NCBI RefSeq assembly: GCF_900116705.1
Contig: NZ_FPBP01000001.1
Span: 248,001 to 312,000 of the forward strand
Length of the DNA stretch: 64,000 nucleotides
Reading direction: 5' to 3'
From: Halomonas korlensis
GTDB lineage: Bacteria; Pseudomonadota; Gammaproteobacteria; Pseudomonadales; Halomonadaceae
In this document: positions 57,983 through 64,000 of the stretch, piece after piece
How the letters are laid out: each line of letters begins with the position of its first letter
How positions within the stretch are numbered: the first letter of the stretch is position 1
The notes under the pieces: generated by a model
Database searches by the model: none
The model's input: the letters and a program-made list of their open reading frames with translations, nothing else
Told to the model about the DNA's origin: nothing
Made by a program: the position numbers and the translations under genes

Positions 57983-58067
57983 GGCAACCGCGTTTGCAGT
58001 GAGTCGTTATTTAATGAGCCGTACCGCGAAGGCACGCGACGGAGACACAGATCAGGTACAAGGATTA

Positions 58068-58094
58068 GAAACCAGAGGCCAAAAACCAGAGATC
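58068..58094. repeat. Short imperfect CCAGAG repeat before asnB end
   Basis: In the 110-base gap between asnB and the polymerase, a unit AAACCAGAG(G/A) occurs twice (58068-58080 and 58081-58094), next to an AGATCAGG pair. It looks like a minor simple repeat with no evident role. Confidence 0.35.
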
Positions 58095-60159
58095 AGGGAA
58101 GCCCAGGCTTCCACCGCCGCTGCCAAGCCAGTAATTGCAGCACCGTCCAGAGCTGCTGGGCGTGATGCCCGTGCCCCTTCAGGTGGGCTTGCCATAGCGA
58201 CTGAGCCTGACGGGTATCGAGCAGCGGTAAATCTTTCAAACTGGCAGAAGAGAGTAGATCCTCGGCCCATGGCCTTAGTGGGCCCCGCAGCCAGGCATCC
58301 AGCGGCACCGCGAAGCCCATCTTGGGACGTTCTACTAACTCACGAGGCAAATTACGATAGAGCAGCTGACGCAGCACCCACTTGCCCTGCCCGTAGCGCA
58401 ATCGAATATGCGCCGGGATACGCCAGGCGGTGTGGAAGACATCGGGATCCAGAAAGGGCACGCGCACTTCCAGGCTGCTGGCCATGCTGGCGCGGTCGAC
58501 CTTCACCAGCACGTCATCCACCAGATAGTGGAGCGTGTCCATCAACAGCATCCACTCCATGCTGTTGAACTGCTGGAGAGCCGGAAACAGGGCATCCAGC
58601 GCCCTGCCCTGCCCTTGCCCGACCAGCAGTGCGGCGGGATGACGGTTCATCGCAGCCACCCCCGCGAACAGGGCCTGCTCGCTGGGGCTGGACAGGACTG
58701 CCGCCAGCTTGTGCAACTTCTCGCCGAAGGTACGCAGGCGCAGCTTGGCCGGCAGCACCCAGCCTCCCAGCCGCATCAGCTGGTCGTATCGGTGCGAGGG
58801 GATCGACTCTAGCGATACCGCCAGGGCTCGGCGTGCCGGCAACGGTAGACGCTTGAGTTTGTGCCAGATTCGCGGAACCCAGAGGTGACGGTTGTAGCCA
58901 CCGAACAGCTCATCGCCGGCATCGCCGGAAAGCGCCACCGTGACGTGCTTGCGGGTCAGTCGCGAGACCAGCGCGGTGGGTAGCTGGGAAGAATCCGCGA
59001 AGGGCTCGTCGAAAAGCTCGGGCAACCGGGGCACCAGGTCGAGTGCCATGTCCGGGGTGGCTTCCAGCGTCAAGTGGTCGGTGCCCAGGTGGGCCGCTAC
59101 CGCCGCGGCATGGGTGGACTCGTCGTAGCGGGCATCATCGAAGCCCACCGAGAAGGTACGCACCGGTCGGTCGGCCTGTTGCTGCATCAACGACACGATC
59201 AGCGAGCTGTCGATACCACCGGAGAGAAAAGCGCCCAGCGGCACATCGGACAGCATTTGGCGGCGTACCGATTGGCCCAGCGCCTGTTCCACCGCTGAAA
59301 CGGCGGCCTCTGGGTCCTCGATGCGCCCGGTCTGCATCGCTTCATGCACGGCCTGCTCCGCCGACCACCAGGCCACCGAACGCGGCAGCTCACCGGCCAG
59401 CACATCGGCAGGCGATACCTTTAGCAGTCCTCCCGGAGGCAACTTGGCGATGCCCTGGAAGATACTGGTTTCGCCGCCCACACAGCCAAAGCGCAGGTAA
59501 CCTTCCAGGGCGTCGGTCGCCATTGTGCCCTGCCACTCGGGGTGGGCCATCAAGGCCTTGAGCTCGGAGCCGAACAGCACCGGGCCGGTGCCGCGAACAC
59601 CCTCTACCTCGCCCGCCACAACGCTGCCCCCCGAGCCTCGGGCAGAGCCGCAGCCCTGAGCGAAACCGCAGCCTTGAGCGAAACCATAGTAGAGCGGCTT
59701 TTCACCGAAGCGGTCGCGTGCCAGGGTCAGGGTACGGGTTTGCCGATCCCATAGCGCAATGGCGAACATTCCCACGCAGCGCTTCAGTGTCGCCTCGACA
59801 CTCCAAAGCGCGAATGCCGCCAGCAGGGTTTCGGTATCTGAATGCCCGCGCCAGTTATGGCGCCCCCATCGTTCTTCCCTTTCCAATTCCGTTCTTAATT
59901 GTTGATGGTTATAAATCTCGCCGTTGAAAGTGAGCACATAGCGCTTGCAGGATGAATGCATGGGCTGGTGTCCCGCCGGCGAGAGATCCAGAATGGAGAG
60001 CCGACGGTGCCCCAATGCCACGCCAGCGTCGCTATCGACCCAAACCCCCGCGTCATCGGGCCCACGATGCCGAAGGGTATCGGCCATCCGCCTGACGGAA
60101 TTCTCCAGCTCAGCCAGCGAGGGCGAGGCGCCTGTCAAGAAACCGGTGCAACCACACAT
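58093..60159 (-). CDS. asnB: Asparagine synthetase B-type amidotransferase (polysaccharide locus)
   Basis: The 688-residue protein is a glutamine-dependent AsnB: catalytic Cys2 (MCGCTGF), GHRRLSILDLSPAGHQPM, GEIYNH and SDTETLL in the glutaminase domain, and the PP-motif SGGIDSSLIV plus LSGDAGDELFGGYNRH in the synthetase domain. An extra Gly-rich insertion (about 160-185) contains two copies of GFAQGC. In sugar loci such paralogues (WbpS-like) may amidate uronic acids rather than make free asparagine, which fits the dehydrogenase and epimerase nearby. It is one base from the gene upstream. Confidence 0.9.
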   Translation of the reverse strand: MCGCTGFLTGASPSLAELENSVRRMADTLRHRGPDDAGVWVDSDAGVALGHRRLSILDLSPAGHQPMHSSCKRYVLTFNGEIYNHQQLRTELEREERWGRHNWRGHSDTETLLAAFALWSVEATLKRCVGMFAIALWDRQTRTLTLARDRFGEKPLYYGFAQGCGFAQGCGSARGSGGSVVAGEVEGVRGTGPVLFGSELKALMAHPEWQGTMATDALEGYLRFGCVGGETSIFQGIAKLPPGGLLKVSPADVLAGELPRSVAWWSAEQAVHEAMQTGRIEDPEAAVSAVEQALGQSVRRQMLSDVPLGAFLSGGIDSSLIVSLMQQQADRPVRTFSVGFDDARYDESTHAAAVAAHLGTDHLTLEATPDMALDLVPRLPELFDEPFADSSQLPTALVSRLTRKHVTVALSGDAGDELFGGYNRHLWVPRIWHKLKRLPLPARRALAVSLESIPSHRYDQLMRLGGWVLPAKLRLRTFGEKLHKLAAVLSSPSEQALFAGVAAMNRHPAALLVGQGQGRALDALFPALQQFNSMEWMLLMDTLHYLVDDVLVKVDRASMASSLEVRVPFLDPDVFHTAWRIPAHIRLRYGQGKWVLRQLLYRNLPRELVERPKMGFAVPLDAWLRGPLRPWAEDLLSSASLKDLPLLDTRQAQSLWQAHLKGHGHHAQQLWTVLQLLAWQRRWKPGLP

Positions 60160-60160
60160 G

Positions 60161-60940
60161 TCATCTACCCGTCCGTGAATGCGAGACGCGTGTCAGTGCC
60201 GGCCCCGCGAGGGTGCCCACTGCCGCCACTATGGCAAAGTAACTCGTCAGGACCATGTACCCTTCGGCGCCTGCATAGGGCCAAAGGGCCAGCAGGCCGA
60301 TGAGGGGCATGAGAAAGTAAAACAGACGGAACGAGGCGCGCTGTCTGCCGGGCATACGCAGCAGACGCTTACTGTCCAGATAACCCAGCAGGCGAAAGGT
60401 GACGTAGGAAACCGCAGCAGCCAGCCCGATCCCGAGACGTTGGGCGTCCTCCACCACGAACATTACCGGGGCCATGAACCGCAACCATGCTAGCCACAGA
60501 AAGGTGGCGGACTTGAGCTCACTGTTCTGCAGCACATTGTGAAGGGAAAAGGTGAGACATAGGGCTAGATAAAACGACCACCACGCAGGCACCGTCAGGA
60601 AATCCAGCCATATCGTGATCAGCATGAATGCTATGAGACGACTGCCTGTCCATGCCAGTCCCCAGCCGAGCGTCGCTTCCTGCGGCCCTCGCTTGCGTCC
60701 CCCCACTTCCCGTTGAGCAGCGACAAGGTCATTCACGAGGTAACCAATCTCGTACAGGCTGATGAACGCCAAGTAGCTGAGGCCCGCCATGGCCAGGGCG
60801 GGTAGTGGTTCCACCTCGCCCAACACGACCACAAGCAGCATCGCGGCCAGCCATTCGAAGACCAAGTGAAAGGAAACACTTCCCTCGCGAAGGCGCGTGT
60901 TCAGGAAATAGCTGAATGGCAGAAGATACACCAACTTCAT
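60161..60940 (-). CDS. UbiA-like polytopic membrane protein
   Basis: The 259-residue protein has about eight membrane helices. The first loop carries EIGYLVNDLVAAQREVGGRK, which resembles the first prenyl-diphosphate motif (NDxxxD-like) of UbiA-type prenyltransferases but with Ala/Gln in place of most acidic residues. A second loop has LLGYLDSKRLLRMPG. It could transfer or accept a polyprenyl-phosphate sugar. Its start overlaps the end of the HAD-like gene by 4 bases and its end is one base from asnB, so the three probably work together. The family assignment is tentative. Confidence 0.5.
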   Translation of the reverse strand: MKLVYLLPFSYFLNTRLREGSVSFHLVFEWLAAMLLVVVLGEVEPLPALAMAGLSYLAFISLYEIGYLVNDLVAAQREVGGRKRGPQEATLGWGLAWTGSRLIAFMLITIWLDFLTVPAWWSFYLALCLTFSLHNVLQNSELKSATFLWLAWLRFMAPVMFVVEDAQRLGIGLAAAVSYVTFRLLGYLDSKRLLRMPGRQRASFRLFYFLMPLIGLLALWPYAGAEGYMVLTSYFAIVAAVGTLAGPALTRVSHSRTGR

Positions 60941-61620
60941 GAGTCAATTTCGATAAAGGTCGCCCCAATGCCTTGCCAGCGTTCACGGTGTGCCGCTTTA
61001 TGCAGCACGATGTAGGCCACCGAAGCCATCTCGACCAGGCTTCGATCCGTTGCATTATCGGTCATTACGCTGATCGGCCCCTCCAGGAGGGTCTCCCCAT
61101 ACTTAGTGACCATCGCCTGGTGTTTCAGGCCCGTCAGGTCCGTCTCGTAATGCCCGGTGAGGATGCCGTCACGCTGCTCGAGTGAACTAGCCACATACCG
61201 CGCACCGGTCAAGTAGGCCAATGCCGCTATCACCGGATCCAGGCTGGCCGAGGCGAGCAGGACGCGTCCAGTTGCCATGGGTTCTTCCAGTACTTGCCAG
61301 ACGGGATCTACTCGCCGATCAGCCAATAGCCGCCTGGCATACTCGTGGGCACTCTCAACAAGCGCCTCGCACCGCTCTCCGGCCAACTGACGTACGGCGA
61401 AACGCTTCAAGAGATGTTGCCCTGTCAATTTCTCAGCCACCGCGAAAACCCACCACGGCAGGCTGCTAGGGGTACACACGGCGCTGAAGAGCCGGGCACG
61501 CAATGGCCGAGCGGTGTCCTTGGCAAAGTGGTGGCGCAGAAGCCCGAGCGTGGTGTCATCAAGGACCAGGGTGCCGCAAACATCCACGATATAGAGTTCA
61601 ATACGGGGCGCGACGGTCAT
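60937..61620 (-). CDS. HAD-like protein with an altered catalytic motif
   Basis: The 227-residue protein has the HAD phosphatase layout: motif I IVDVCGTLV (nucleophile D13), motif II LASAS (around 122-126), motif III K166 and motif IV MTDNATDRSL (D188, D192). In motif I the usual DxD has Cys (C15) in place of the second Asp, which normally acts as the general acid. It is most like HAD-IB/phosphoserine phosphatase types. Overlaps of 4 bases link it to the GT4 gene upstream and the UbiA-like gene downstream. The reaction is unknown; in some bacteria HAD and UbiA domains are fused and act on polyprenyl-phosphate sugars. Confidence 0.65.
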   Translation of the reverse strand: MTVAPRIELYIVDVCGTLVLDDTTLGLLRHHFAKDTARPLRARLFSAVCTPSSLPWWVFAVAEKLTGQHLLKRFAVRQLAGERCEALVESAHEYARRLLADRRVDPVWQVLEEPMATGRVLLASASLDPVIAALAYLTGARYVASSLEQRDGILTGHYETDLTGLKHQAMVTKYGETLLEGPISVMTDNATDRSLVEMASVAYIVLHKAAHRERWQGIGATFIEIDS

Positions 61621-62876
61621 GACTGGCCCTCAAGCTGCTCGTAGACCCTGCGATAGGCGAGCTTGGCCCTCTCAAGCCCAAGGGTTCCCCTGGCGCATTC
61701 GCGTAACCGCTCTCCGCCTTTGGCAAGAATGCTGTCCAGATCTCTCAAGATTGTCTCAAAGGCATCCGGATTATTCAGATCAACCACCGCTCCGGCATCC
61801 AGGGCGCGTGTCATCGCATCGATATCGCCAACGCCAGCGTTGCTGATCGCCGGGATACCCAAGGCGAACGCCTCGGCCAGCTTTGTCGGTGAACAGGCCA
61901 TCTGGGAATAGGTGGCGCGTCGAAAGCTGAGCATGATATCCGAGGCACCTAACAAGTTCGGTACCTCGTCACGACGAGCAGGCCTAATATGGATACGATG
62001 TCGAAGGTCAGCCAAACTCGACTCGCCCAGGCGTTCCTCATGCTGAGGCGACCAGTCCTGGGTGATAAGAAGCAAGTGGGCGTAATCACGCTGCCGGGCC
62101 ACGGTCTCGAACAGCCGAAGCATGTCGTCAAGCAGGTAGACAGTACCCAGCGACCCCAAATAGGAGATAACCAGTGCATGCTTGTCGATGCCAATATCGG
62201 TACGAGTCGCCAGCTTGTCTGTAGTTGATATGCCCGAAAAATGATCAAAATCAGCGCAACAAGGAATCACCGCAATGGGAGCATGCATTTCAGGCGCCAA
62301 TCGGCGTATTTCAGGAACTACGCGCTCGGTCAAAACGATTACCGCATCTGCACATTCCAGAAGACGCCTCTCCAAGCGTTTGTAATAGTGATAAAGACGC
62401 CGATAGAGCCAGCGGTCCTGGGGCCATAGATTACCCTCCACCCTGTCATCAACCCATAAACCGCGCATATCGAATATCGTCTTTACTCCCATAAAACGAC
62501 GCAGGAAACAACCTACCTGCATGGCGGGATAACTACGGCAGTGAACAATCGTAAAACGATGTCGACGCTGCAACTTGAGTGCAGTGACATACATTCTAAA
62601 AAGGTCCCATATTTTTCCCAACTTTCCCATCCGTGACGTAAAGGTGAGCGGCGTCCATCCAATATTTTTTCTATCAAGCTCATCCCTAAGAGCACTTGAA
62701 CTACTTTTAAAACGTTCAGCCTTCTCGAAGCTTATAATGTGCAGATGCTGGGGGAGATCCGCGATACTATAGAGGTAAGGTAAAATTTGGCTGCCGCCTA
62801 GCGGGTCGAGTAACCCGTCGTAAGCAATAAACAGAACGGGCTGGTTGAATCCACTTGTAACAGGAATATTTTGCAT
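61617..62876 (-). CDS. GT4-type glycosyltransferase
   Basis: The 419-residue protein is a GT-B fold glycosyltransferase: FIAYDGLLDPLGGSQILPYL near the start, IVHCRSYPAMQVG, KTIFDMRGLWVDDRVEG, YLGSLGTVYLLDDMLRLF and SPTKLAEAFALGIPAISNAG (E-x7-E region) in the C-terminal domain. The start at 62876 (MQNIPVTSGFNQ) is chosen over a longer frame. A 4-base overlap joins it to the HAD-like gene. The sugar is unknown. Confidence 0.8.
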   Translation of the reverse strand: MQNIPVTSGFNQPVLFIAYDGLLDPLGGSQILPYLYSIADLPQHLHIISFEKAERFKSSSSALRDELDRKNIGWTPLTFTSRMGKLGKIWDLFRMYVTALKLQRRHRFTIVHCRSYPAMQVGCFLRRFMGVKTIFDMRGLWVDDRVEGNLWPQDRWLYRRLYHYYKRLERRLLECADAVIVLTERVVPEIRRLAPEMHAPIAVIPCCADFDHFSGISTTDKLATRTDIGIDKHALVISYLGSLGTVYLLDDMLRLFETVARQRDYAHLLLITQDWSPQHEERLGESSLADLRHRIHIRPARRDEVPNLLGASDIMLSFRRATYSQMACSPTKLAEAFALGIPAISNAGVGDIDAMTRALDAGAVVDLNNPDAFETILRDLDSILAKGGERLRECARGTLGLERAKLAYRRVYEQLEGQS

Positions 62877-63067
62877 AAAATACCAAATCATTAACCACGA
62901 CAATGAAGAAGCACCTCAGCGCTCCAAGTTGCAAGCGCAAACACCCTCAATCAGATACATTATCTGTAAAAAAGTTGTTAAAAACATTTAGAAAACCTTT
63001 AATCAGAAATCGGTAAAAAGCACATTACGCAATTCAGTCGCTGTATGTGATCACTTAATACAGAAAT

Positions 63068-63841
63068 CTACACACAAGATTTAAATATAACTTTATTGAC
63101 GAAATGATTAGAGTTAACACTCCTATTTATTCTTCTTATTGAGCGCCAAAGTAAGGAGTTTGAAGTTACTCTAAAATTTCCATAACCGATATTTGAAGAA
63201 AAAGCCACGAAACTTGCAGGTGCAGGATGAATTACGAATATTGGAAAACTTACGTGTTGTCTAATATCATCCCACTGGTCTGAAATACATTTAACTGGTG
63301 TTTGATGAAGAATGACGCTTTCCGCCAGCGGTGGAGGCAAAAAATAGCATGCCGCACTGTAAATTTTACGACTTAGAACCTCGTAAACGCCAAACTTACC
63401 AAATGACAGCAAAGACTTTGAACTCACTTCAATTTTTTTATGTGAACTATAGCAACCCAATACCAAACCGTTAAGACCCGAAAGCTTTGATCTTACCGTT
63501 TTGCATTGCCAATGTTTTATAAATGAACTATCAATAACCACGTCATCTTCGCAAAGAAAACACTCTCTCTCCGCAGCCTCTTTAAGAAGCTTATCGCGAT
63601 GGGTTATAGTGCAAGCAACTGCAGCTTCATTGACCCACTTTCGGCCTTTCTCCCTTTCTTTTTCTCGCAACAGCTTAAATTCTTCTGAAACAAGTTTGTC
63701 AGCGTCTTCAACAGTCCATTTTCTGCCATCAACACTTTCCACAAATCTATATTGAGCAGGGTCTTTAAAAGAAGAAGAGAATTTTAACCTGCGTTCAATT
63801 TCGCTAGATAAGCTTGCGCATAAAAATCCATCAAAATACAT
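63068..63841 (-). CDS. GT25-like glycosyltransferase (LPS/capsule)
   Basis: The 257-residue protein has an N-terminal half consistent with GT25 (LgtB/LPS14-type) proteins: a short beta start, RRLKFSSSFKD, then VNEAAVACTITHRDKLLKEA and the acidic CFLCEDDVVID (EDD, the metal/nucleotide motif of GT25). The C-terminal half is poorly conserved. The start at 63841 is supported by a GGAG seven bases upstream; an ATG at 63853 is less likely. The gene is very AT-rich, suggesting transfer from another organism. About 190 AT-rich non-coding bases separate it from the GT4 gene. Confidence 0.62.
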   Translation of the reverse strand: MYFDGFLCASLSSEIERRLKFSSSFKDPAQYRFVESVDGRKWTVEDADKLVSEEFKLLREKEREKGRKWVNEAAVACTITHRDKLLKEAAERECFLCEDDVVIDSSFIKHWQCKTVRSKLSGLNGLVLGCYSSHKKIEVSSKSLLSFGKFGVYEVLSRKIYSAACYFLPPPLAESVILHQTPVKCISDQWDDIRQHVSFPIFVIHPAPASFVAFSSNIGYGNFRVTSNSLLWRSIRRINRSVNSNHFVNKVIFKSCV

Positions 63842-64000
63842 AAAAATCTCCATCTAACTTTCGTAAATTAATAAAGGTCAATAGGCTAGTGTTTGTTAGT
63901 CATGCACTCGAACTCCTTAGCCATTGTGCAAAGATATTGATACGAAATCATGCATTAATCGTCGATCAGGCACTTAACACTTATTTACTCAAATCTTATA
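63842..64000. other. AT-rich non-coding DNA at the window edge
   Basis: No coding frame, hairpin or repeat is recognisable in these 159 bases. They are the AT-rich leader of the GT25-like gene and continue past the window. Confidence 0.5.

Overview
The window is chromosomal DNA from a GC-rich gammaproteobacterium. The gene families and their order (mrp-dcd, perM-purM-purN, hda, urtABCDE next to ureDABCEFG, an EstA-like GDSL autotransporter, H-NS-type protein with a C-terminal AT-hook-like motif) suggest Halomonas or another member of the Halomonadaceae. That assignment is an inference from gene content. Most of the window is ordinary core genome; the last ~14 kb (50.3-64 kb) is an accessory surface-polysaccharide locus with patches of AT-rich DNA.

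Layout. 0-4.2 kb: end of dinB, a CbiM-type membrane protein, purU, an RNase J-type nuclease and an H-NS-like protein. 4.3-9.1 kb: a molybdenum-cofactor operon on the minus strand (mobA, mobB, moeA, a moaC-moaD fusion, moaE, moaA). 9.3-15.4 kb: nucleobase salvage and related genes (XRE-cupin regulator, uraA, upp, ung, apt, NCS2 purine permease, ribE). 15.7-19.0 kb: methionine uptake (metNIQ), free methionine-R-sulfoxide reductase, and two tRNA-Val(GAC). 19.2-21.7 kb: glpK and glpR, divergent around GlpR-like operators. 21.8-38.7 kb: housekeeping and envelope genes (membrane-anchored EEP hydrolase, fumC, a lipoprotein, hda, perM, purMN, a GDSL autotransporter, dcd, mrp, a coiled-coil membrane protein, a methyltransferase-like protein, a serine hydrolase, a YihY protein and a PLD-like protein).

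38.8-50.1 kb: a minus-strand block of thirteen genes, urtABCDE-ureDABCEFG plus a small His-containing membrane protein. It is preceded by a near-perfect sigma-54 promoter (50058-50072) with NtrC-like half-sites upstream. The cell would import urea with the Urt ABC transporter, hydrolyse it with urease, and control both by nitrogen status.

50.3-64 kb: the polysaccharide locus, all on the minus strand and continuing past the window edge. It encodes a GT25-like transferase, a GT4-type transferase, a HAD-like protein with an altered catalytic motif, a UbiA-like membrane protein, an AsnB amidotransferase, an EpsG/Wzy-like polymerase, a probable 2OG-Fe(II) oxygenase, an IS, a transglutaminase-like protein, another glycosyltransferase, a TviB-type UDP-sugar dehydrogenase and a UDP-uronate-type epimerase. 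Together these suggest a uronic-acid-containing, possibly amidated and otherwise modified surface polymer. The stretch 54.7-57.0 kb carries a scar: a second copy of the 3' end of the polymerase gene lies on the far side of the oxygenase gene, and an IS with a nonsense-mutated transposase has landed inside that remnant.
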